This document shows positions 12,468 through 23,899 of a DNA stretch of 64,000 nt, in pieces. A model generated the notes under the pieces. It did not search any database. It was given only the letters and a program-made list of their open reading frames with translations, and was not told where the DNA came from. This DNA is from Mytilus californianus. Lineage: Eukaryota > Mollusca > Bivalvia > Mytilida > Mytilidae. Position 1 is the stretch's first letter; each line of letters opens with the position of its first letter. The DNA is taken from assembly GCF_021869535.1 (NCBI RefSeq), contig NW_026262690.1, positions 10,713,501 to 10,777,500 of the forward strand, in the 5' to 3' direction. Position numbers and translations under genes: made by a program.

Positions 12468-12636
12468 TTAATTAACAAAATCAATTGTAATATTTATATT
12501 TATATTTATATCTTATTATATCTTTATGAGTTGGTTGATCTTTCAAGTATTGCTTAATTTTTTATAATGTGTATCTAATACTGTAGTATGTAATTTCACA
12601 TGTTTCATCATGAAAAATAAAAAAATTACAAAAAAA
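11236..12636 (+). mobile_element. 5'-truncated Tx1/L1-type LINE insertion
   Basis: About 1.4 kb flanked by an exact 15-bp target duplication and ending with a 3'UTR plus an A-rich tail (tgaaaaataaaaaaattacaaaaaaaa). The 5' edge falls inside ORF2 coding sequence, so only the ORF2 C-terminus was inserted. The intact remaining frame and perfect duplication suggest a fairly young insertion, clearly younger than the broken LINE at 7418-9967. Confidence 0.8.
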
Positions 12637-12651
12637 AAGGATGTTCCTGTT
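12637..12651 (+). repeat. Target-site duplication, right copy
   Basis: Exact second copy of the 15-bp sequence at 11221-11235, directly after the A-rich LINE tail. The flank beyond it is rich in interrupted palindromes around aggaac/gttcc (12655-12800). Confidence 0.8.
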
Positions 12652-12820
12652 GTATTATCTCACAACATCCTAGAAGGAACATTATGATAACTGTCCTGGA
12701 AAGTTATTTTAATGTTCCAGGAAAGGTGATACAACATTCCTAGAACCAAACAGGGAGTCTACACTTTCACATCCTAGGAACGTTATTGTGTAACGTTCTC
12801 TGAACAAAAGCTAATAGATA

Positions 12821-14075
12821 TAAGAAGATGTGGTATGAGTGCCAATGAGACAACTCTCCATCCAAGTCAAAATTTATAAAAGTAAACCATTATAGGTCAC
12901 GGTACGGTCTTCAACACGGAGCCTTGGCTCACACCGAACAGTAAGCTATAAAGGGCCCCAAAAAATTACTAGTGTAAAACCATTCAAACGGGAAAACCAA
13001 CGGTCTAATCTATATAAAAAACGAGAAACGAGAAACACTCATGAACCACATCAACAAACGACAACTACTGAACATCAGATTCCTGACTTAGGACAGGTGC
13101 AAACAAATGCAGCGGGTTTAAACGTTAGAATGGTACCAAACCTTCACCCTTTTTCTGAAACAATAGTGTAACATCACAACATAGAAAGACACACTATAAA
13201 ATATCAACTGAAATAGCTTAACTCAATCAAAGGACATATTAACACCATTGAACATACACTGAACAAATAAATTAGACCTATGACACAATGTAAATACAAA
13301 ATAAATAAACTAAGGGAAGAATAATAAAAGTAACATGTTATATCGGTAAGAAATGTTAAACAATTAAAGAAAAACAATATGCTCGAACAAAAATACCATC
13401 CATTTGCAATAACTTTAAACACAGGTAAATGAAAATAATTTTGTTGTTAGGTATACGTGTACAGTACCAATACAGAAAGGAAATATTTTTACAAAAAAAA
13501 TAATTTTGAATACAAAATAAATAAACTAAGGGAAGAATAATAAAAGTAACATGTTATATCGGTAAGAAATGTTAAACAATTAAAGAAAAACAATATGCTC
13601 GAACAAAAATACCATCCATTTGCAATAACTTTAAACACAGGTAAATGAAAATAATTTTGTTGTTAGGTATACGTGTACAGTACCAATAGAGAAAGGAAAT
13701 ATTTATACAAAATAAATAATTTTGATGTTCATAGTACGAAGTGAAAATTTATAGTTATACCAAACACTTATCAAAGCTGGTATATAGACCAGAAATAACC
13801 CTGAATAACATTAAATAACAAAAAAGCAATACAATAAGTATCAACAGGTCAAATAAACAAGAAAGTACGATTTGAGAGTACTCGCAGTTACTGACAGCTA
13901 GTTAAAAGCCAAAACAATTAATAATATAAAATCATGCATCAGAGACTAAAATCAACTAAAACACATCCCAGGGATTTAGTATTTTAACGTCATGGACAGT
14001 AAAAGAAGACATGACTAGTGCAATGCCAAAAAAAATGTATCGACAGACAGTAGGATAGTTAGGAGTTTAACCTCT
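12821..14075 (-). repeat. Retroposon family A', long copy
   Basis: Starts taagaagatgtggtatgagtg, contains the ...ggctcacaccgaac... and agcgggttt blocks, and extends into the same distal part as copy 1 (gtactcgcagttactgacagctag, tatcgacagacag). It is among the longest family A-type copies here, includes an internal tandem duplication (13294-13725), and carries no coding sequence. Confidence 0.6.
13294..13725 (+). repeat. 216-bp tandem duplication
   Basis: atacaaaataaataaac begins two successive ~216-bp units (13294 and 13510) that differ at only a few positions (for example ccaatacaga versus ccaatagaga). It lies inside the family A' copy and must postdate that insertion. Confidence 0.85.
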
Positions 14076-14079
14076 TTAT

Positions 14080-15034
14080 AGATCTAAACATTATTAGAAC
14101 GTTGTAGGTATGTTTTTGTGTGTTGTGGGTAATTAGAAGACATTCTGTTTAATGCTGTGTGACATATAGATTCACATTTCCTTATTATCATGGGGAAAAA
14201 ATTAAGGAACTGTCATTTTGTTTTATTTTAAACAGTTATTCTCTTCGACAAATGATTGACAACCTAAAGAATCTGTCTGTAGAGAAATAAAAAGGAATCA
14301 ACCAAGGGTTATTATATATATCAATTTTATTGACATCTTATACAAATGATGGTAATTAATAAAGCAAAAACAAGATAAACTTCTTCATCAGTGACCTACC
14401 TAACGAACGAATTCACTTCAAATGAGTTTTTTGTAAATTCAGTGTTGATTCAAATCAAAGTTACATTTAGGGAATGTTTCTTTCTCCGTATTTTGAGAAT
14501 GCTTACCCGGGGTTTGATATGTTTACTTTTCGACACATGCATATCCATAAATATATCATACAGTCACATGAGTCATCCTGGTTTTGATGTAACATATGCC
14601 TGAATAACACAAAGACGAATGAATGAAGTTCCCAAAACTTCCAACTATTCCAACAACCGACTTCTCTAAAACAAACAAAAATAGGACGGCAGATAATAGC
14701 GATCAGCATATGGTGCAGATAGCCTTTATTGATATTAGTTTGGTGGTTTTAGATCTATAGATACCAGTATAGCTGGCTGATCTGTAATTTTACAGATTGC
14801 GTCCTACTCCAGATTGTGACATTTTGACTGTGTGGCGATTCGCATTATGGGAGATGCATGCATAGCAGGAGACTTTTATCAGCCCAGTAGTCAGTGCTTC
14901 TGTGTTGACATGCACTATTATTCATATTGTCATATTTATAAAGTAACTGTTAACAAACCTGTTTACAACGAATTGTTCGAAATACTAAGAATTTTCTATC
15001 CCAGGAATAGATTTCCCTAGCTGTGTTTGGCAAA
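14080..15034. other. No gene seen
   Basis: AT-rich sequence. Short open frames on both strands overlap one another and show no recognisable domain. Confidence 0.4.
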
Positions 15035-15240
15035 ACATTTTGAAATTTTTGGCCCTTAATGCATTTCAACCTCGTTCTTTATTTGGCCTTTTAACTTCTG
15101 GAATATGAGCGTCACTGATGATAAAAAAAAAGTAGATGTGGTATGATTGCCAATGAGACAACTCTCCACTTGATGAGTGATGAGTCTTTTGAAGACGAAA
15201 CACGCATCTGGCGTACAAATTATAAGCATGGTATTTTTGA
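15035..15240 (+). repeat. Dispersed repeat family C, interrupted copy
   Basis: Contains ...tttggccttttaa...gagcgtcactgatg, then agtcttttgaagacgaaac and catctggcgtac. The same blocks, inverted, occur at 20170-20300 and 46190-46345. In those copies the two halves are contiguous; here they are separated by 57 bp plus a 5-bp repeat (15121-15182). Confidence 0.6.
15121..15177 (-). mobile_element. 57-bp minimal family A insertion
   Basis: A-rich edge (ataaaaaaaaa) followed by only the constant terminal motif atgtggtatgattgccaatg and a few more bases, bracketed by tgatg at 15116-15120 and 15178-15182. Nothing else of family A is present. It interrupts a family C repeat whose uninterrupted sequence is visible elsewhere. 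Best read as an extremely 5'-truncated retroposon (minus strand, A/T-rich tail). Confidence 0.6.
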
Positions 15241-15863
15241 TTACCGTGTTACGATCCCTGTCTCGAAATTCTCTCAGTTTTTTGTTTGTTATCTTGATTA
15301 GTCTTTTTAAATCGATTCACGAGATTTGAACAGCGGTAAACTTCGGTTGCCTTAATATTGACAAAAAAATGATCAGATTTTATTTTGCCAGTATTCAGAA
15401 TATGTCGATAAATTACTAGAGAATAAAGGCCAACATTAATAAGAAACCAGTTGACGAGAATGGAAATAACTGTCATAACTATATTACCAACCTGATAACG
15501 AAGCTGTGGAGCAACATTTCTAAAAAGTTAGGCTTATCTGGCTGAGGCCATATATTCCTACGGGTACAAAAAAAAACCTACTGTATGGAATAATTCTGAA
15601 AATTTAAAACTGCTTCCAATGTAATATTTTCCAACCGACCAAAACTTATATGTCAAAAGTCACAACAAAATTCTGATCAATACTCAAGTATCGTACAAAT
15701 AACAGTCAAATACATTTTCAAAACATTGTTGTTTTCACTCTTTTTTTCAGTTTTCATGAAGTATTTAGCTGCTACGAAGTTTTTATTTATCAGTGTTCCA
15801 ACATGATGCGTACTCCATATACAATCACTGCAAAATATCCCTTCTAGCAGTTTATATAAAAAT

Positions 15864-16300
15864 AAGGAGATGTGGTATGATTGCCAATAAGACAACTATC
15901 CACCAAAGTTCAAATGAAGTGGATGTAAGCAATTATAGGCAACCGTACTGCCTTCAACAATGAGAAAAACCCATACCGTATGGTCGGCTATAAAAGGCCC
16001 CGACATGAAAAAAATGAAACAATTCAATTGAGAAAACTAACGGCCTAATTTATAACAAAACAATTTACGAAAAACAAATATGACAGACATGAACCAACGA
16101 CAACCACTGAACTACAGGCCCCTGACTTGGGACAGGCACATAAAGAATGTGGCGGGGTTAAACATGTTTGTGAGCGCTCAACCCTCCCCCTAACCTGGGA
16201 CAGTGGTGTAACAGTACAACATAAGAACAAACTATAAAAATCAGTTGATAAAGGCTTAACTCATCAAATGGATACATCTAACAAAAACACCGAGTGGACG
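15864..16300 (-). repeat. Retroposon family A copy
   Basis: Starts aaggagatgtggtatgattg and runs colinearly with 892-1258, extending to the aaatcagttgataaaggctt block that also opens the window. Good reference copy for family A's terminal ~430 bp. Confidence 0.65.
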
Positions 16301-16718
16301 TGGACGGGTATATACTTATGTACATATGCACATTACTAAGTGCTAGTTTTACTCTGCCAAAATCAAAAGTGATATTTCTGTGAATATCGCTCTTACTGAA
16401 TATCTAACACTTATGAGTTTGAATGTCCCTTTTGGTATCTTTCGCATCTCTTCTAATTTTGTTTTATTTATATTGTTTTATTTATATCAAAGTTAACTTG
16501 TCGCTTTTTAACCATTCACTAAAATAATCAAAATCTGTACAATTTGAGATTTTAAAAAGAAATTATGGATTCTCGCTTGGTGTTTTTTTTTACATCAGCA
16601 TATTTCAAATATACATGTTAAATCAATAAATCATTGCGTAGTAGGTCCGTCTGGTGTTCATTTCTGGCTTTATTTTAGTATTTGTATCATTGACGCTCGA
16701 AGCCGAAATTAAACGCTA

Positions 16719-16898
16719 TACAACTCATATCACATTCAGTTTTAAACAGAATTTTACGATGTCTCCAATGACACCCAATAATATTTGTCTAGTAGGTGTA
16801 AGGTGGTAGTGAAACTCACGTAACAGCTCATTATTTAATTTGTTCAAACGAAAATGCACTTTTGCACATTATTGTTTTGACAACAGCGTCAATTGAGA

Positions 16899-16974
<76 letters not shown>

Positions 16975-17874
16975 ATGATATGACGTATAAATGTAGTGTT
17001 TTGTACTTCCTAAATTTGTCTTTGAAACAATCTTTTCTCCACAGAAAAGGCAAATTTTTTAGAAAATATCCCAATTCGGAGACCGTTATCGACCCGTGTC
17101 TTATACGCTTTCGCGCATGCTCAGTCGACGTACTGCCTGCAGAATTTAACTTTAGGAAATAATATAGGACACTGGTGTAGATTAAAAATTACACCATTAC
17201 AGGCCCTTTTGTTTTCCACATAATTAATATTACCAATAATTAAAAAGTTCCGGGTCGAATCCAATACCGTACCGATTCCAATAGTATATGTCACAAAATA
17301 ATCTGATCCCCGTTACCGTTACCTAATCTGTACGTTCCGCTTCTGTCAGGTGCACAACCAAACGGTGTATTCAGGATTTGCTATAAACACGGGTAATAGT
17401 CACACCTGAACTTCGGCATTATACAGGGAATAACTGTGCACCATATAATCAGCGTGACTTTACCAAATGACAATACGAGTTCTAAAAATCCAGGCTAAAA
17501 ATAAGGCGTAGGTTCTTTAATTCATTCACGGACCCGCGATGTCGCGGGTATGGTCTAGTATATTAAATATTAAAATAAGGTCATTTTGGAATTTTTAACT
17601 GGTTTGAAACCCTAGTAAATACGGCAACATTGACTGATATTTGTTTTGTATTTAATCCTTGTATAACCTTGAATCCCTTTAATGCAAGATCTTTGATAAT
17701 GCAATCTATACAAGTCATATCACATTCAGTTTTAAACAGAATTTTACGATGTCTCCAATACCACCCAATAATAGTTGTCTAGTAGGTGTAAGGTGGTAGT
17801 GAAACTCACGTACAAATGTAACAGCTCATTATTTAATTTGTTCAAACGAAAATGCACTTTTGCACATTATTGTT
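16719..17874 (+). repeat. Direct duplication (~160 bp units) flanking a Helitron-like element
   Basis: 16719-16876 and 17708-17874 are near-identical (catatcacattcagttttaa ... aaaatgcacttttgcacatt), about 990 bp apart. The distance minus the 659-bp Helitron-like insertion leaves a unit of roughly 330 bp, so this looks like a tandem duplication into which the element inserted. A diverged third relative lies at about 23090-23150. Confidence 0.7.
16900..17558 (+). mobile_element. Non-autonomous Helitron-like (Helentron-type) element
   Basis: 5' end TCTATACTACTAAAGG after an A. The 3' end has an 8-bp stem hairpin (acccgcga-tg-tcgcgggt, 17532-17549) followed shortly by CTAG and then TATATT. The 5' TATACTA and 3' TAGTATA are inverse of one another, the subterminal inverted repeat described for Helitron2/Helentron elements. 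The 659-bp interior has no Rep or helicase coding, so mobilisation would be in trans. Exact 3' boundary (CTAG versus a few bases further) is uncertain. Confidence 0.65.
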
Positions 17875-19380
17875 AACAATAAGCTTTAATCGCATTTATA
17901 ATTAACAGTGTCATATGACGCATTTAAAAGATAAAAGATGTGTTTCTGCACCTCCACAAATTATGAAAGCATGATTTAAAGCAACAGTTTAAACGCTTGA
18001 AATAGTGGAGACCAACTAGTTGTTTAAATTTTTAATATAGTGGTTATGAAACCGCCACATTGCGAATGTTTATTTGAATTTATATGCCTACTTGACTATT
18101 AATCTTTTTTTCAAATTAGCAGTGTTTCACTTGTATGGTATCTCAAAAACTCAAACGGGTGCAGTAGTGGAGCAATATCTGCCTTTACTACCAGAGCACC
18201 TGAAATTACATCCGTTTTTCAGGAGGTTCGTGGTGCACAGTGGTATATTTTCTATATACAAAGCTCTAAAGATATGTAAAGACGTAAAAATGTCAGTTTG
18301 TCATTTGATCAACATGCATAAAAATAAAAGTAAAAATAATTTTTACTTAACCTATAAAAAACTAAAAAAATCAAACTAAACTAAACACAATTACAACATG
18401 CAAATGAACACAAACAAATGTACCTCTAAATGAAAGAATGATAGCAGACAAAAGGCAACATTCTAAAATAATACAAACAACTAGAAGTCAGTTAGTAAAA
18501 TTTAAATAAATCAGCTACTAAAGTAAATATGACTCATCACAGGCACTACCATACACTTTTGACTACGGGACATGTATGATAACATTGTATGGTCGTGAAA
18601 CAGCTATAATTAGTTAAAGTCTTAATTTACAACAAATTAGGATTTATTTTAATGAATTTATAAGACTTGAAAAAGTCAGTTATGATATATTTCCATATCC
18701 AACATTAAAACGATAATAGAAATGACCTGAGTCCTTCAGCTACAGATGTAGTGTACCATTGCATTTAGTAATATTATGTCACACCGAATATATTCTTCAC
18801 CGGTTTATACGCAAAATGACATATTTCGTTTATTTCGTTTATGGTGTAGGTACTAGTATGTCACCCAAAATGTGCAGCAGGTGTTTTTTTTCATATAGCG
18901 ATCTCATTCTTTTGTAGGTACTTATCAAGATTGGGCAATATGTTATTAAGAGACACGTTGTCATAGAGGAGGGATTTGGGATAACAATATATGCGGATTT
19001 TAAATTCAAAAGAAATATAATTAACTTGCAGTGGCAGTATAACATATGTCAACAATGGATAGACATTCAAAGTAAATGAAACCATGACATATAAATCAAT
19101 GGACTTAATATAATGTATTTTAAGTATAAACTGCAAGGATTTTTGAATAGGGCGCCTGGAAAGGATCCAAATCCACACGGAATAAATAACGCAATAAAGG
19201 AAAATTCAATTGAGTGGACACATTGATATATGTAGCAATGGAAAATTAAAAATATTTCTATTTTTTGAAGTGCAACAGGTGATGCGACATTCCGTGTGTG
19301 TACAAAGACACCAATCAAACAGGCAAACCTTTTGTTTTACTCTGTATTATGTACTTCATTTATAAAAAAAGGAGCAAATA
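17875..19380. other. No gene; possible dispersed-repeat fragment at 18110-18300
   Basis: Mostly unremarkable AT-rich sequence. The stretch with gcagtagtggagcaatatct and ccagagcacctgaaatt resembles a segment I associate with the 3' regions of bivalve retroelements. It overlaps a 101-codon open frame (18074-18379) that I do not believe is a gene. No second copy is in this window. Confidence 0.3.
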
Positions 19381-19382
19381 GA

Positions 19383-19518
19383 GAATATCATATGGCTTTT
19401 TCAATATCACATCCGTATCAACCCGAGACACCAATATAATCCCAAGAGCTCTGCTCGAGGGATTATATTGGTTGAGGGTTGATACGGTGTGTGATATTGA
19501 AAAAGCCATATCATATAC
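19383..19518. mobile_element. Foldback (hairpin) element 1
   Basis: Arms 19383-19443 and 19459-19518 are reverse complements with few mismatches (atggctttttcaatatcac on one arm, gtgatattgaaaaagccat on the other) around a short loop containing gagctctgctcgag. It would form a ~60-bp stem. No coding. Directly followed by a cluster of TGACGTCA octamers. Confidence 0.75.
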
Positions 19519-19564
19519 ACTTTATTATATACATATACCTCACGTAGTTGTTTTTTATGTGACA

Positions 19565-19690
19565 TGACGTCATACAGGTAAGGAGGTATGAAGTGACGTC
19601 ATACAGATTATAGGTTTGACATGACGTCATACAGATTAGGGGTTTGATAAAGCCTTTGCAACAGTGACTGCAATCGATGACGTGACGTCA
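19565..19690. promoter_or_regulatory. Cluster of four TGACGTCA octamers
   Basis: The palindrome TGACGTCA occurs at 19565, 19594, 19622 and 19683, three of them followed by tacag and the last by aacag. TGACGTCA is the consensus CREB/ATF site, but here it sits within short imperfect repeats (...gataaagcctttgcaac... occurs twice) and no gene is adjacent. It may therefore be part of a mobile element, not a host promoter. Confidence 0.4.
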
Positions 19691-20003
19691 AACAGATTAA
19701 AGGTGTGATAAAGCCTTTGCAACCGTGCTGATATCGATATCATCACGGGTGGCTGATACAGCACGCTTGCCAATGATTGTATTACACATACAATTTATCT
19801 GTAAGTATATAATAAACGCGTATATTGAATACTGAGGAGACGTGAAGGATGCGTATTTTTGACATTCCAATACTGGCTCATGACCGTAAATTTTCTCCTT
19901 TGATATTCGTTGTCTACAAATATAGTCAATATTTCGGACAGTGCAGTACGTTAATATTTTCCCCCTAACACCTTTCCGATTTATATCGTCATGAATCTTG
20001 ATA

Positions 20004-20300
20004 TAAGAAGATGTAGTAAGAGTGCCAATGAGACAACTCTCCATCCAAGTCAAAATTTATAAAAGTAAACCATTTTAGGCCAAAGTACGGTCTTAAACAT
20101 GGAGCCTTGGCTCACACCGAACAGTATACATCTTGCATACAACTGGAAGGAGGTTGAATGAACACATCATAGATATCGGACTTAAAAAAATGGACGCGCG
20201 TTTCGTTGACTACAAAAGACTTATCAGTGACGCTCGAATCAGAAAAGTTTAAAAAGCCAAATAAAGCACGGAGTTGAAGAGCATTAAGGACCCAAAATTC
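20004..20300 (-). repeat. Family A' fragment followed by family C fragment
   Basis: 20004-20124 matches A' (aagaagatgtagtaagagtg ... ggctcacaccgaacagt). 20170-20300 matches family C in inverse orientation (cgcgtttcgttgactac, agtgacgctcgaatcag, gttgaagagcatt). They are separate insertions lying side by side. Confidence 0.55.
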
Positions 20301-21137
20301 CGAAATAGCACTCTTTAGTGTATATTTATATAGTTTTCAAAAATGTAACTTAAGCTTTGGTTGTATATATTTGTGGACCTCTGTCCGGTGTAAGGTAACC
20401 CGGAATATTGACATTCAAATATTCATATCCCTGGTTTTCACATTTTTCGGTTGAGCGTTCACGGTAAAGATTAGTTCAGAAAAGATCATCGGATGCACGA
20501 AATTTATTTAGTGCTATTTTGGCATTTTTTAATTTCATCATGCTACCAGTCCTACCAAAGCCTTATTTGTCACGGATCAAAAAGGGAAAAAAAGAGAAAA
20601 AAAAATTGGAGCTGAACTTACACATGGCAACAGAGGACGCAGTTCAAACAATGGTCAAATGATCTCAACAGAATAGGTTAAAATAGAATCAACTACCTTA
20701 GCTTTCAATTTTCTTGAAGCATGGAATTATGGATTTTTTTTTCATATTTCTTTTTGTTAAAATGTGGATATATTGTTCTAGTGTATCATATATCCGAAGT
20801 TTGAGACACAATATAGGACAGAGTGTGAATTGGTAAAAAAGACACCGATTTGAGAGCAGGAAGAATATAGATTTGTAACGTTTATAACGAAAAATAGGGT
20901 AGGACATGGATTTGATATAAGGATATTTATTTACGTCTTGACAAAGATTTAAATCTTACGTACATAAACAATTTAAGTTCATTAACTTATATAAGTTGCC
21001 ACTTTTTTCTAATGTATCTTTTTGTAGGTCCTGTATTGTTCGAGTTTTGTTTTTTTTTTATTTTTTTGGTGTAATAATTTATATATCACAATTTTTTAAA
21101 TATTAGTCAAAAATGGTACAATTTGTAAAAAACTTCC
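20300..21137. other. No gene seen
   Basis: AT-rich with poly-T runs near 21050. No recognisable frame or shared repeat. Confidence 0.4.
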
Positions 21138-21142
21138 TTTAA

Positions 21143-21536
21143 GGATGTTTGCCCCTTTTGTTTTTGAATTTTTGCCAGATATTCGGAATCCTCTGGTTTT
21201 ATCCATGTAGTGTCATTAAAAAGTTTTCCCCGCTAACCCCTACTTTTCTTTTTATAATTTTATTACTAATAGTTTAAAAAGCCATATTTGAAAATCCTAT
21301 AAAATCCTTGTTATTTTTTCATAATTTTTGAAAGAAAAAGGGTGCCAATGTTAAATGTAAGAAAAGTCTAGAGAGAATTATTTCCCGCCAAATTTTCAAT
21401 GGCTTATATCTCTAAAACAAGCACACGGACCCTACATTTTTTTCTGCTTTTTCAGTTCCTTTATTTATATACTATCAATTTATAATAGTCTTTTAAAAAG
21501 CTTGTTATTTTGAACCACACAGAGTAGCGAACATCC
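21143..21536. mobile_element. 394-bp MITE with GGATGTTYGC termini
   Basis: Left end ggatgtttgcc and right end tagcgaacatcc are inverse; both sides are flanked by tttaa (21138-21142 and 21537-21541), a plausible target duplication. The interior is AT-rich without a frame. Superfamily cannot be assigned from the ends alone. Confidence 0.55.
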
Positions 21537-21613
21537 TTTAATTAGTCGTTTTTTATATCGATTGCCTCGACAATTATGTGTGCTCTTTTTAGTTTCTTAT
21601 TATCAATTATATA

Positions 21614-22910
21614 TAAAAACAAAAAGTGGTGTAATTGCCAATGAGACAACTCATAAAGCTATAAAAGGCCCCGAAATTACAAATGTAAAACAATTCAAAG
21701 GAGAAAACTAACGGCCTGATTAATGTACAAAATAATGAACGAAAAACAAATATGATATACAGCAACAAACGACAACAGTACAACATAAAAACAAACTAGA
21801 AAAATCAGTTGAAAAGGGTTTAACTAATCAGATCGATAAAAAGCAAAAATACATCTAACAAAAACACAAACCGGACGTGGCAGGGTACTAATACATCTCA
21901 CAACAAAAAAGACACTAAGTAGAGCTCTGATAGTACTAGCAGTTACTGACAGCTAGCTCAAAGCCAATGTCATCTTATGAAACAATTATGCATCTAGGCC
22001 TAAAATATCAATCAGTCCACATCCAACATCCAATGGATTTAGTGATATATATATGGAAGTTTTTAACGACCTTGACTAGCTATACAGCCCTTGCACGGTC
22101 GGCCCTAACTTGCGCCTTTTTGGTCATGTAAATAATTTAGTTTTTACCATATGGTATGGATTTAGTGGCTGGGGTGTCCTCCATCTTGGATTTTGAAGTA
22201 GCAGATAACAATTGGTCTAGATCTGTAATGAAATGTGCAAATTTTGAGAGTAGTATGTAATTCATGTGTAAGACTTTTCATGTTGATATAGAAAATTATG
22301 TGTTTTATCATATTTACGGCTGTATTTTCTAAAAAACACAATATGTTTGTTTGATTCATTTTTTTTCAACTTTGCCACTTAAGGGAAGATAACTCAGATA
22401 AAAGTAATTTTTACAATAGAAAGTGTTATGAATTTATATATATATACCTATTTTAATATGTAGCAAGAAAACAAGTCCGGTGACCCCATTTTTTCTTTTC
22501 CTTATCTGAAAGCATGTTATAAGAGCTATCTTCTCACATTTTATCTTAAAATTCTATGGTGTAGTTTTCTTTATCACTCAAAATTGGATTTTCCATGCAT
22601 AATCTATACAAAATCTGACAATTTTGCACAACCTGTAGCGTGAAAAAAAGTCCGGTGACCCATACTTTTTATTATATTTTGGAAAAAAGCATGATAAAAA
22701 CTACATTTTGACAAATTATTAAAAAAATTCTATGGATTTTAATTAAGACTCCCCATCCACCTTTACAGTCAGAGAAAATCATGACCTTGTGCAATGCCAA
22801 GATACGGGTATCGACAGATTGTAGAGCCATGGATGTGCATATGTTTATAAAACATAATATTTTGTTTGATTTTAATTTACTGATAACATGATAAACTGAT
22901 ATTCGAAAGA
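21614..22910 (-). repeat. Retroposon family A, long copy with nested insertion
   Basis: Starts aaaagtggtgtaattgccaatg (degenerate terminal motif), proceeds through aaatcagttgaaaagggttt and gttactgacagctagctc as in copy 1, is broken at 22042, and resumes at about 22765 with acagtcagagaaaatcatg as in copy 1 (about 255 onwards). The broken colinearity defines the nested insertion exactly. Confidence 0.65.
22043..22764. mobile_element. ~720-bp nested insertion of unknown type
   Basis: Defined by comparing with the uninterrupted copy at the window start (ggatttag...acagtcagag). The insert contains two diverged ~170-bp direct repeats sharing aaaaagtccggtgaccc (about 22470 and 22645) and ending in attctatgg. 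No clear inverted termini or coding were seen. Confidence 0.5.
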
Positions 22911-23299
22911 AAATGTGTTCAAACCATTTCTAAGTGAAAAATGTAAAAAAAAAAAAAAGATAACTAGTCGTGGATTTAAACCTTTTATCATCTTGTCAAT
23001 GTCAAATTTAAATCCATCGGTGGAAGATGATAAATACTGATATCAATTTCAGTTGACAGGTAACGTAGAAAGATATGTAATTACCCGTAACGGCTCATTT
23101 GTCGATTTTGTTCAAATGATAGTGTATTTTTGCACGGGATAATTAACGTTATAGTTGTACTATAATGAAATCTTGTTTCTGATTGCTATATGTAAACCTT
23201 ATTTCTAATAATTATTAGGAAGCAAAAATAATTTTAATCAACATACCATATTAATAATAAACCACCTCAGCACTTAATGCAGAAACACCCTTAATCGTT

Positions 23300-23870
23300 A
23301 TGCTTTATATTTTATACAAAATTTAGTAGTCATTGTCAATCCATCCTAAATAACAAATTTACTGATTTAATTTATACCGCCATATAATTTTTATACTTAA
23401 CTACACATATGGTCAGTTTTTGGATGTTGTGGTCAAATAATGGTGTTAAACAAACCATCCTGAGATGTGAAAATTTATGATTTTTAGTGACGGCTAATAT
23501 TTTAAATAACAAAAGGAAATCCTGGCACCCTTAATTGATGCGGATAAAATTTTGTAGTCATTGTGTACCAATATTGCTGTCATTTGTACTATACAATCCT
23601 TCCTGAGTAACAAATTTACTGATTTAATTTATACCGCCATATAAATTTCATACTTAACTACATTCATGGTCAGTTTTTGATGTTAAAATAATTTTGTTAC
23701 AAACCATTCTGAAAAATGAAACTTTACTGATTTTTCAGTGACGGCTAAGTATTTTTAATAAAAAGAGGAAATGCTGGCACTCTTTACTAATGCAGACAAA
23801 CATTTGTAGTCATTATGTACCAATATTTCTGTCATTTGTATTATACAATCCATCTTGAGTAACAAATCAA
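23300..23870 (+). repeat. ~250-bp tandem repeat, 2.3 diverged units
   Basis: The blocks attttgtagtcatt...taacaaatttactgatttaa...taccgccatata...tagtgacggctaa recur with a period of about 250 bp (starting near 23300, 23537, 23789). Divergence between units suggests an old array. Confidence 0.65.
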
Positions 23871-23899
23871 ATTAGTATTGCGTAGACTTTCTAAAAGTT

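Noticed and set aside
17250-17275. ggtcgaatcc resembling a tRNA T-arm
   Set aside because: It lies inside the Helitron-like element and no cloverleaf can be drawn.
18074-18379. 101-codon + frame as a host gene
   Set aside because: Composition and part of the sequence suggest a dispersed repeat; no recognised domain or splice context.
19565-19690. TGACGTCA cluster as a host promoter
   Set aside because: No gene starts nearby; the octamers lie in short repeats beside a foldback element, so a mobile origin is at least as likely.
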